This document shows positions 25,273 to 35,389 of a DNA stretch of 64,000 nucleotides, in pieces. The stretch spans positions 186,001-250,000 of the forward strand of contig CP093831.1 in the NCBI GenBank assembly GCA_033063855.1, written 5' to 3'. The position numbers and the translations under genes were made by a program. This DNA comes from Smittia aterrima (Eukaryota; Arthropoda; Insecta; Diptera; Chironomidae). The first letter of the stretch is position 1. Each line of letters begins with the position of its first letter. Under the pieces are notes generated by a model that saw nothing but the letters and a program-made list of their open reading frames with translations, did no database searches and was not told where the DNA came from.

Positions 25273-25915
25273 TCTTATCCAATAAATATGTTTTTAAAAT
25301 ATCTATGGCGTGATCAGTAGTAAGAATCATTCTAAATCGCTGACCTGAAGTTGTATTATAAATTGCGATCTCCGCAATATTCTTGAGTTGGCCCGTAGTG
25401 AATCGTTTGAAAGCATCTAATATGGGATCTTTGTCGAGATCATTTTCTTCACGCATTTCTCGAAGAACATTTTTTAAAGTTCCTACATTAGCAGGTTGAG
25501 GTGCTTCAACATCCAATGGTTTGGCGAAGAATTTTGAACGAAGTTGTCGAGGAGTTTCAAACTTTAACTTCTCCTTCAAATTATTGCGTTCTTCGCCACG
25601 AATCTGCAGCGTTTTAGTTTGACATTTACAAACTAATTCGTTCTGCATGGTGACAGAAATTTTCATCTCGAGACCTTTTCCACTCTCAGCTGTACTATAT
25701 TGAAGTTTGTAGTACTTAGAGCATGACGAGCAATACAACAGAATGACAGTTGTAACTTTATTCGGCTTTTGCGTTTTGATATTGATATTTCCCGAATATT
25801 TCATGGCAAAAAAAGTTTTTAGCAGACTGGTATTTGTCTTTTGGTCTGGTGGAAAGATAGCTACAGATTCCTCAGCAGTTAATACCAAATCCGGTAAACA
25901 AAAAACGTAAGACAT
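25244..25915 (-). CDS. Truncated MULE/Phantom-like transposase N-terminus, 223 aa
   Basis: Single ATG frame starting at the inner edge of the right inverted arm. Residues 62-98 hold CxxC (YCSSCSKYYKL) and CxC (LVCKCQ), a possible zinc-binding module. Residues about 104-160 (RGEERNNLKEKL, TPRQLRSKF, VGTLKNVLREMREE) match, from memory, the N-terminal DNA-binding region of animal Mutator-like transposases, where a RGxxR motif is followed by an LR.xxxE helix. Those enzymes are typically 500-900 aa; here the frame ends at residue 223 with no DDE catalytic core. It may act as a DNA-binding fragment or repressor, or be dead. The convergent overlap of 29 bp with the other gene suggests the deletion joined the two 3' ends. 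Family call is inference. Confidence 0.6.
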   Translation of the reverse strand: MSYVFCLPDLVLTAEESVAIFPPDQKTNTSLLKTFFAMKYSGNINIKTQKPNKVTTVILLYCSSCSKYYKLQYSTAESGKGLEMKISVTMQNELVCKCQTKTLQIRGEERNNLKEKLKFETPRQLRSKFFAKPLDVEAPQPANVGTLKNVLREMREENDLDKDPILDAFKRFTTGQLKNIAEIAIYNTTSGQRFRMILTTDHAIDILKTYLLDKTKKIESNWH

Positions 25916-26796
25916 TCTATCGTGTGATATGGGATAGGAATAAATTAATAGAATATAGGATAATGATAATGAATTGAAAGAGAAAAAGAAAAATAAAAGA
26001 TGGAAAAATTAGAATGAATAAAACCTTGTAAATATCTTAGCTGGTCGAAGATTCAATTCCATCAGAAGATAGAACATAGTCTTGACCCACGAAGACAGAA
26101 GACTCAGATCTCTCCGATTGAAGGACCTTCGTCTTTGACTCCGCACTAAGAAAATTTACGAACTACCTACTTGAAATATTTGTACCAAGAAAACTTATTT
26201 CAGTCAAGTTGAAGTTGATTCATTTTACATAAATTAATTCTGATCACTTGTCATTTACTGGAAATCTATGTGAAGTGCAAAGATTTCTTGTCTGTCCATT
26301 ATCAAATTGTTTCAATACATAGGATGTACTAATTCTATAGATTGAGTCTGTGGAATATAAACTATGTATTGAATCTATGGAATAAAAACTATGCATTGAA
26401 TCTATGGAATAAAAACTGTGTATTGAGTCTACAGTCTGAATCTACAGATTGAGAACTAAATATTCAGTCTATAGATTGAGTCTATGGAATAAAAACTATG
26501 CATTGAGTCTATGGAATAAAAACTGTGTATTGAGTCTGCAGTCTGAATCTACAGATTGACAACTAAATATTCAGTCTATGTATCGAGTCTGTAGATTGAA
26601 ATTTCCCCTCCCGATCTGTAGATTCACTTTCGCGTCTCCATCATATTTGAATCTATGGATCTTAATCTATAGACTCATTTCTGCCTCTTGGATCTATAGA
26701 TCTTAATCTATAGACTCATTTCTGCCTCTTGGATCTATAGATCCTAATCTATAGATTGAATCTATAGACTAGCGCCACCGCTAACTAATTTCTAGT
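25916..26796 (-). repeat. Right inverted arm of the foldback/MULE-like element
   Basis: Longer than the left arm because of extra tandem copies. A unit of about 107 bp is repeated at about 26371-26477 and 26478-26584, and a 41-bp unit (around CTCATTTCTGCCTCTTGG) is repeated from 26674 and 26715. The left arm has one copy of each. The inner zone 26020-26161 mirrors 24590-24724. Confidence 0.85.
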
Positions 26797-26805
26797 GAAT
26801 TTTGT
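26797..26805 (+). repeat. Right 9-bp target-site duplication (GAATTTTGT)
   Basis: Exact second copy of the left flank. Perfect identity suggests the insertion is not very old. Confidence 0.85.
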
Positions 26806-27651
26806 GGAAATATTTCATTTGCACTCGAAGGCTTCAAGAAGTTTTTTATTCCTCTAATTTTAGATAACGTTAGAGTTGAAAATGTCTTTGCTTACTCTTT
26901 ATTCTTTATTTTTCATGTGTTGCATATTTTTCTTCATATCAGGGTTTTTAAGGTGGACTTTAAAAAAATCGTTACAAGTGAAAATAGTTTGTTTCAACTC
27001 TTTATATGTTTCTCAATTTTTTCAAATGAAGAAATGAATGCGTAAACGTATTTTTTCAACAGTTCACTCACGCTATTGCTGCACAACTCTCTCGCTTGCT
27101 ATTCTCCTTCATTCTCCCTTTCCACTTCTCTCTTCTTTTGCCTTCGAGGCATTAATTTAATGTTAACAAAAAAGAGGAACTTTAAAATTGCAGGTAGATA
27201 GACATCCCTCAGTCGTCTGCGAGGTTTCATTCAACTCATTGGTAATCGTGTCGGGCTTGTGTAAACATCGTCCTTTAGAGACACTGCTCGCTTAAAAATT
27301 TAAAGAGAAACTTAGTGCAAAATTCTGAATTTTAATATAAAATTAACAAATGTTTAATTTTCTTAAAAACAATATCGTAATCAACGGAAAGTGAAATCGA
27401 AAATTGAACAATTGAATGAAGTGAGGTGACATTTACTGAACTTTAGCATTTGTTTATTCCTGAAATCAAACGTGAATGTCGTCGAAGGTGAATCAGTCAA
27501 TAAATCTGAAATAAAATTCGAAAACTCGAGCCAATCCAGCTTCGTCATATCATCGACGATATCGAAAAGCTGTAAAACACAACAAAAGCAATAAAAAATT
27601 TCTTCTACTTCATAAAATATCTTTGATAAAGTAAGCAAATCACGAATAACA
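26806..27651. other. Upstream region of dacapo
   Basis: Likely promoter and 5' UTR of the CDK inhibitor gene. The minus-strand frame 27381-27638 is the complement of the leader and shows no domain. The transposon ends only about 850 bp before the dacapo start codon, so it may have placed new regulatory DNA here. Confidence 0.5.
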
Positions 27652-30600
27652 ATGAGTCGAAGTACGCTTCTTACGCGAGTTCGTCAAGTAGCATCGCCTC
27701 GTAAATCGGTGAAAACACGTTTGGACAGAGTTCAGAAGATTAACAAAGTTAGTAAATCTTTGTTCGGTCCAGTCATTCAAAGTGAATTCAGACGGTAAGT
27801 TTAATTTGATCTTTGAAAATGAAAAAGATCTTTTACAAGAAAAATCATTTAGTTACATGTTCGAACTTGTTTTTTCGTGATCCCCGTTTATCGGCCTTCA
27901 AAATATTTTCTCTTCTTCGCATTTCTTTGAATTACAATATATTCTAATGGCGAAACGACGGAAATAGAATCATGCAAAAAACTTTTATTTACGAAAACAA
28001 ATTATTTTCTCATTATACAAATGCTTCGTCGTTTCGGGCTATGATTTTAATGACGGTTTTATTGATTCCTTCTGTTTGTCGTTGTATTCATTTACATAGA
28101 TACGCTCAGTTAGAAATGTCCAAATATCAAGTGCAAGCATCGGAGAAATGGAATTTTGACTTCATGAAGGAAGCACCAATCAAATGTGCAAACAGTCAAT
28201 TCAAATGGGAACCTTCGGCCATCGTGGAAATTCCAAAATTTTATCATCAAATCTTTCATTCATCAAGATTAGTTCAACATCATCCATCAATCCCTAGCAA
28301 CGAATGCGAAAATATTTGCCCATTATCACCCCATATCAGCTCGTCATCGATGATTATTCAAAATTCAAACAAACGTAAAATCATTCGCGATGTTTCGACA
28401 GCAGCAACAAGCTTCAAGACAACAACAATTCGCAGTGGTCAAACTAAAATCACAGGTGAGTGCTTAATTCATATAGCTCGATTCTCTATTTACGGCTAAA
28501 AACTCCCAAAGCTTCAAAGCAATTAATTCATATTTTAATCCATGGCGATACAAATTGAAAAGCTTGACTAAAAATTCCTTTTCCGACCGAAGAAATAACT
28601 TGAAAACTTTCTGAAGTGTTTGGCCAGTGAAATCATGACAGACGACCCAATGAACCCAAGAGCAGAGGAACGGCACACAATAAAGAACGAGGGTAGTAGA
28701 ATTAAAAATATTATTGCGCAAAAGGGTTTTCTTTCTTTTCCCAAGTTTCGTCATTGCAAGTCCCTCTCGCCTGTCGTCCAATGACTTGATGGTTTCCATT
28801 ATTTTTCCTTTGGTTTCCCTCAACACGGTTGCTTTCTCGTAGCTTTCGGTTAAGAAGGAAGAAAGGGACTCTTATTTATTCATCTCTTGATAAAGAGGAA
28901 AAGTAAATTCAAGAAATGAAAGAAAGCAGAAAATGCTTGAAGATGTATGAATGTTAATAAATTTTCAAGAGTGGACCTCATAAAAATTGTCTTCGCTCAT
29001 TGTTCTAGCGTCCTTTTAAGATTTGTTTCGGTTGAATTTTACGAATAGGGCAAGAATTAATTTATTAACATTCTTCCTTTTATTTCTTCAACTAAATCTC
29101 ACGACCGTCTTAATGCGCATTGCATTCCCTCAGATACGACGGTTGGGAAATAAGCGAGTTAAAGCTGAAGAATCACATAAGCGTGAAATGAAAAATCTAA
29201 TAAAAATAAAAGAGCGTGAAATATTCTTTTTTCTTCGCCACGCTTGCTCCCTCTCTCCACAGTTTAAAATTAAAGAAAAAAACAAACATTTCTTACCCTT
29301 TTTCTTATTCGTTTCTTTCTCGAGCGCAACGCCAATAATTCACAGACATTTAAAGTGGAAAAATTGTTATTTACCGGAAATTAATAATTGTTCGATGGGT
29401 ATTTATTCCGTTGAAGAAATCGTTTAACCAATAAAATTTGGTTCTTCATTCACTTACAGGAAATTGGAAAGAACTATCATATTTCGAGAAATTTCAAGCT
29501 TAATTTTTGTATTATGACCGGGAAATTAGAAACGTTATATGTCGGACATTTCTTATCAAGACTTTGGCTTCCTATTAAATTTAACCACAAAGCCTTCACT
29601 TCATGGCCCAGGAAGCTCGTCTCGAGTGTGATTTTATTTTACCACATTTTCCATGTCGTACATTTAGCTGATTTTCATTATCTTTTACCGGTAATCTGCC
29701 AATTAACATCACAGAAAAAATTTGCGTTCGGATATAAAAATTCTTTTGCCCGCAATAAAGAATTCCTCAGCTTTCCATATTGTTTCAATAATTAATTAAT
29801 TCCATATTGAGTATACTCAACGTGAGACCATCTGCGATTTTTGCATTGAATTGCCCTGGAACACGAGTCGAAAGAAGGTACCGTGTCAGAATTGACCAAA
29901 GGACATTAAATATTCTCTGTTTGATATGATAATGAGGCCACGAGAAGGAATTGTAAACCGTAAAACCCGAAAAACTATTAACATACTTGATCGAAATGAA
30001 TTGATAATGAGGCGTGAGCACGTGAGTTGTTGCTTTTATCCTGTGGTCATTTTCAGAGTGGCACAATCGCTTGAGGATTTAACGACTCGCCATGTGGAAC
30101 AGAAATTACAGAATAATAAAAATTTACATTTCTACATCACAAATGCTGAAACAGACACGAAACTCTTCCAGAGAGTGAGAGAGATTAATGTAGGAAACCG
30201 CATGTTTTACGAATAACTTTTTTGTACCACTCGAGTTTCGCTTTAGTTGAATAAAATTCCTCGCTAGACATGAATCATCAATCAATTTATTAATGGCGAC
30301 GTCTCCTGTCTAGCTTGATGAAGTCTACGAACTAAATTGAAGCTCTCGACTGGTGCCACAGCCATTAGCATTCAAATTTCAAACGGATAAAAGTGCATAA
30401 TGTGTTGTCGCTCGCGCGCTATCTATTTTCACACTGAGCACTTGAAATGTTTGTCTCGTGGAAATTTAATTAATTCAAAACATTTTCGTGCCCTTTTTTT
30501 TGGCACATGCAGTAGCACTCACCCGCACATGATGTCGTCCTATCTAAACGACAGCCGCTTCAATCCTAATGTACAATATTTTTTTCATCGCCCGAATAAC

Positions 30601-32166
30601 CGAAGGAAGGAACAGCGGAACGTAAAAACAGAAATAATGCCATATTGTCTCAACCGCCCCAACTCATTCAGTCGTACACACTGTGAAGCATGATGAGGAT
30701 GAAAAATTCAGTGGAGGAAAAAGGAATGTTTTATAATCATTCATCTCATGAATAAATGCATTAAAAATTATACATTTCTATTTTGGCTTTTGTTCACCGT
30801 TTGGACAGAATATTTAATTTATTTTTAATATCACCGTTCTCTTGAATTTTATGTGGTACGTGGCATATCCTAAAACAGTTGCTGCTATCTCTTCCTTGCT
30901 TCGCCTCACAAACCGTTATGGTGATGTGTCTGGCCAGAGAACAAGTAATTATGTGCATTTTTAATCTGAAGCAACGGAAAACTTCAATGAAATGCTTGAA
31001 GATTTGTTTCAACATATCGAACACTTGCAAAGCCTATTGACTCATAAGATTCTCTAACATTGATGAAATGTTTGTAAATTAACAACATTGTGGTTTGAGC
31101 TCCATCAGAATCATATTTGCGAAATTAGATATTTCAGTGAAACAACAAACAAAAATAATTGAACTCGCCGTTAGCGCGATTCACGAACGAATTTGGAATA
31201 AGCCATTTCCCTTTTCTGTATTGCCGATTTGTTGAAAGAATTGTTTGTTTTCCTGCGTGCACCTTGTTATGTCCCGAATTCAACAGAAAATCAATTATTG
31301 AATTAGCTCATGATGAATGGAAATTAAATTATTGGTTTTCCTAGTATTCTCCTTTTTACGGTACGGTCGATGAGGAAATATTTTGCCTATGGCGAGGCAA
31401 GCGAGCGATTGTTCCACGTCCTCTTTCGAGTGGTTTTCATGCACAACAATTTAATGTCATTGAAAAGTTTGCTGTTGTTGCGGCAATCAATCTCATGAAA
31501 AAGGATCAATTACACATTTCCGGCACTGACATTTGCCGACCACTTTAAATTTAATTTTTCGTGGTTTCTGTTGAGCAGAAAAAAAATCAATAGAAAAAAA
31601 TCAATGACTTCATTATTCTGAAGTTCGAAGGTTCTTAACGTTTCAAGAGCCTTCGTAACCATCAAATAAAGTTTGAACAATGCAAACAAACAGCTATAAA
31701 AAGCAGTTTTACACAAAATGTTCTTTCACCCGATTAAGCTGCGAATAACAATTGCATAGAAACTTTTTCAATTAAAAATGCATTATGATAAAATGAGCGA
31801 GCAGCAACTACATCGCAACGTAATAGTTATGTTTGACTTCGTGAACGATCAAATAGAGTTTTTATCCTTTGTAAGGCAACAATCCTTTCATTTCTTCAAA
31901 TCACGCCCTCCTTTCAATCGACAGATGCAACATTGATCTGATTTCTTTTGTTGAAATGTTTTGTTTTCTATAGAATTCACAAAACATCCGGCAAAGAGCG
32001 ATAGACCCATTAATTCCTTTTCAAAGATTTTGTTGTTAACGATTCATAAATTAGCCTTTTTATTAATCAATTTTTTTCTCTTTGTTTTATTTCAGACTAT
32101 TTAAAGATACGAAAGCGCCGCATGTCGACAACTGTTTGTCTAAAAAAGGCACGAGCCGATTGTTAA
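27652..32166 (+). CDS. dap: Cyclin-dependent kinase inhibitor, dacapo/p27-type (3 exons, 189 aa)
   Basis: Exons 27652-27794, 28100-28455 and 32096-32166 join to 570 nt; introns are GT-AG, phases 2 and 1, the second 3.6 kb. The kinase-inhibitory domain is clear: cyclin-docking KSLFGPV at residues 35-41, a 23-residue linker helix equal in length to that of p27, then WNFDF at 65-69, FKW at 82-84 and IPKFYHQ at 92-98, equivalent to the p27 segment that enters the kinase ATP pocket. The protein therefore should bind and inhibit cyclin E/Cdk2 in the nucleus and stop the cell cycle before terminal differentiation. The C-terminus carries QTKITDYLKIRKRR (162-175), a PIP degron with TD motif and a basic residue at +4, which targets the protein for CRL4-Cdt2 destruction on chromatin-bound PCNA, and doubles as a nuclear localisation signal. 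Drosophila Dacapo is longer (about 245 aa). Open reading to 28499 is unspliced intron. Confidence 0.92.
28456..32095 (+). other. Large intron 2 of dacapo
   Basis: 3640 bp with GT donor at 28456 and a pyrimidine-rich TTTATTTCAG acceptor ending at 32095. No nested gene could be supported; open frames such as 29023-29427, 29514-29795 and 30400-30693 lack ATG starts in context or domains. A large intron in this gene could house tissue-specific enhancers. Confidence 0.7.
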
Positions 32167-33042
32167 ATCAACAGCGGAAAGTGTAGCTAGACAACAACAA
32201 AAAAAATCTAAGTCGATTAGGGTATAAGGATTTTCTAGGGAAATACAATATTTAAATTAGAATCTTAAGAGATTGCACTCAATTCCAGCTGATTCAACTG
32301 TGATTTCTGCTGAAGATGAGTGGAATAACGATGAGCGGTTTTTAATCAGGCGATAAATCCCAATTAAAAATCCCTCATCACAAAACGTGATTACTTTAAG
32401 AACCTTAGGCGATAAATATTATCATCAAAAAAAATTCTACTGTAAGTGCAAATTGAAGTTTTAAATTGAATGCAGTTTCATGTATGACTGGCTGAAGCAA
32501 ACTCTGGAGCACTCGACCGAAAATTGATTGGATAAATTATTTAAATTTCGATAACTCGCGAATTTGAATTTTCCCCGACAAGAGAGAAAAAATTGTTTCA
32601 TAAATGATTTATTGACTCGAATTATTTTTGGCGCTATGTGAAGAGGAGAGGAACACAACGTTTCTACTGCATGCCCGAAATAGCAAAATTATTAATTCAA
32701 CTTAATTAAAAGTTTTCAATTATTTTCGAATTACTCAAATAGGAAAATGAGCGACAGGCAAATTAATTTAGATTTCAAACAGCACATGTTGATTACTGAA
32801 TCAAATTTATAAACCAAAACATTGTTTTTGAATTAGTTCGAGACAAGATAGCTCTTTAATAAGTTGTCTTTAAACTTCAAAAATATTTCATCAAATTTTA
32901 ATTTTTATGCTCGATGCACCAACAAACAAAACTCGCTACAGATTTTCCTAAAACAATTTTCGGAAGAAATGTCTCGTCCTCGCTTTTGCGAGAATGTGCA
33001 ACACAGCAAATGGATTATGTTCTCGTAGAAAATCCTAATACG

Positions 33043-33075
33043 AGGCATATTCAATAATCCAGAACCTATGTCTGT
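33043..33075 (+). mobile_element. Possible solo mariner terminal repeat
   Basis: TACGAGGCATATTCAATAAT resembles, from memory, the TACGAGGTGTGTTCAATAA-type ends of mariner elements, including the leading TA. No partner end or transposase was found, so this may be a relic or coincidence. Confidence 0.2.
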
Positions 33076-34200
33076 TTAGAGTGCGCTTCTACAGATCTCC
33101 ACGATCGCTTCGACTAAAAGCAAAATAAACATCCAAGCGTAGCAGAAATTTTCATTCAATTTGAAACGAGGAAAATTTATTTTCCGATTCATGTGATGAA
33201 AAAAATTTATTTTCCCGTGATAGACGACATAAAAAAATTGATTTTGTTATAGTGAAACGATTGAAAGTCTTAAAACCGTCAACATCTTGTTGTTGAAAGT
33301 TTTTTTTCTTCCGCAATGCCATTCACTATAACGAAATTGAAAATTGAAATAGATTTAAGGCCATAAAAACGCAACAAGAGACGCTCATGTTTTAGAAGAT
33401 CCAAAATGTACTTCGTCTGGGTCTATTAAACTCAAATTTGCCAACATAGTCATTTATAGTCGAAGGATGAAAAAAGCAAAAACTTTTCAATTTTCTCAAA
33501 CATGACTTTTTCTTGCAGTTGCTTGCGAAAAAAAATATACGACGAGCTTTTATAGCTAAAGGTGTCGTAAAAAAAGAGTATTAATGTCTCGTTGGTATTT
33601 CTGGCTTCACCACCTTTCACTTCTTTGAATCACTCTGTCGGGAGAAACTCTCGTTGCTAGACGAAAGCTTCACTTTTCTCTCAACCGACTGATTACTGAA
33701 AGATTTTCAAGCGAATACCCTAAAGCAAACTTTTAACTGTAAATTCGCTTGACAAATTTCTACGAAACGCGCTTTGAACAATGCATGATCTCAAAACTTT
33801 TAAAAGTTGTCACAAACTGAAAGTACTACACTAAAAATTTAATTCAAAAATGTTTTTAAGAAAACCTCGAGTTTTATGGTTCAAATAAGTTTCGTTTTAT
33901 TTACGAAGGTTTCCACCATTCAAAATCTCTTTATGGTAGCGACATTATGCAAAATATTGCCATTACAATAAATTCATCGATAACGATCTCAACCTCTATT
34001 AAAGATAAATTTCTTTTGCACTGTAAATCTCACTAGCAATAATACTAATCTTCGCTAATTTTCCAATCTTTTTTTAATTTAAACCTTACTCAACAATCCA
34101 CTTTAAATTTATAATAAAAAATAAAGAAATAAAATTGGTCTGAAAACAGAAAATTCAAGTTTTTTTCAACACTTTTTTTTAATTATTAGAATATTTTAGA

Positions 34201-34405
34201 TTTGACCGTCCCACCGAGAATGTTCCTCGTCGTACAAGATCAATGTTACAGGAACAACATCAATATATCATTTTCCTCAACAAATATATGCAGAGATTTG
34301 AAACGACATATTGATCTAAAAATTACGTTGCACTTTGATTCAAGCAAATTTTGGTGTGGAATAGAACAAGTTTGTGCTGTTTATGAAACACGAGCTAGGA
34401 GATAA
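34201..34405 (+). other. Possible isolated exon
   Basis: A pyrimidine-rich TTTTAG precedes 34201. Two frames are open: one to 34312 (FDRPTENVPRRTRSMLQEQ and onward, ending ETTY) and one to 34405 starting LTVPPRMFLVV. The second is in phase with the end of dacapo exon 2 (phase 1), so it could in principle serve as an alternative last exon, but the 32096 exon, which completes the PIP degron, is far better supported. No family recognised. Confidence 0.2.
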
Positions 34406-35289
34406 ATTTGTGTGAAATATTATAACAATGTGAATGAGTGAGAACTCTGTTTGCTTACATCAGTGAACTCGTAACTCCACTCTTTATCCTTTTGTTTTAG
34501 TTTGTTTTCTCATGTTCCGAAATGAAAGAAAATTTAAGTGAAATAGAATTAGCAGTTTCAAAAATATTTTGCGATACACTCTTCAAATATTTTTAGTTGG
34601 TTTAAGAAAACTTCTTAAGTAATTACGAGATAGAAAATTTCTCTAGAAGAAGGTGGATTGACTAACTTAATTATATATTTTTGTTCGTTTCCATTTCTCG
34701 AGATTGTGACTTGTTTAAATTTATTCGAAAGCAATCCAAAGTGTCAACATTAAACACGGACTTAGAATTCTCTGTAATTAGCTCGCAATTTTTATTTCAA
34801 AAGTTAAATAAGTTGAAACGGCTCTCGCTCTGCGTTGTCGAGAGATGGAAAATTTTAATTAACAAGAAATGCAGGAGCAATGTAAATTTCATTTGATAAA
34901 AACTTCGTTTCAAACTTTATTGTGCTCCAACGGAAAAAAAATATTTCATCCTTCTCCCTACCGAGGCTTTCAGAGAAAAAAAGTTCCCAAAGTTTCTTGG
35001 CGTAATGCGAACTTCCTCCTGAACAAGTTGAAATTAAAACTTTTACTCGTTGAAGGCATAAGGTAGAAGAAATAAATAGAAGAAGGGAAGGTGAATGACA
35101 GCTTCACAAATTTCACTCGCTCTGGCTTTTTGTTCTAAACATCAATTTCTACTTTTCAATCAATAATTCATTTAAACACGAATGAATGAGTTTTATTTTT
35201 CCTTACAAGAACCTTCGAGTTTTGTTCGCTTCGCTTGATCTACTTCTTACCGCCATCCATCGCTACAATCATGATTGAATAAATTTAAA

Positions 35290-35389
35290 ATGGAAAATGT
35301 TGATAAAGAAATGATGACAAAGGCAGATGACTCTGTCGCCATGCCTATTCGGTTGTCAATGATAATCGATTCAACTTGTTCAGAAAAAG
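35290..35389 (+). CDS. Possible first coding exon (33 codons)
   Basis: An ATG in fair context opens a frame of mixed composition (MENVDKEMMTKADDSVAMPI, then RLSMIIDSTCSEK) that reaches a GT donor (AAAAAGgtaaaa) at 35390 in phase 1; unspliced it stops at 35400. No downstream exon could be linked. It may be the 5' exon of a gene outside the window, or a chance frame. Confidence 0.2.

Larger units (their letters stand above)
24128..26796. mobile_element. Foldback/MULE-like DNA transposon with long inverted arms and two convergent genes
   Basis: Outer ends match as inverted repeats: CTAGAAATTAGTTAGCGGTG on each side, with the first base differing, inside a perfect 9-bp target duplication. Each arm has three zones. 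The outer zone is built of degenerate 10-20 bp units on the theme TCTATAGATTGA/CTGTAGATTC (24145-24442 and 26330-26780). The middle zone is less similar. The inner zone of about 135 bp is nearly identical (24590-24724 and 26020-26161). Similarity then fades through pyrimidine-rich leaders up to the start codons of two convergent genes at 24853 and 25915. The 9-bp duplication plus arms of short tandem units is known for FB elements; convergent genes driven from each inverted arm is known for maize MuDR. Neither encoded protein is long enough for a catalytic DDE core, so this copy is probably a non-autonomous internal-deletion derivative. Confidence 0.85.

Noticed and set aside
27381..27638. 85-aa minus-strand frame just before dacapo
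   Set aside because: Overlaps the dacapo leader, no domain, composition typical of complemented UTR.
27972..28099. N-terminal extension of dacapo exon 2 frame
   Set aside because: Starts in the intron; the acceptor at 28100 gives the exact 23-residue spacing between FGPV and WNFDF expected for the family.
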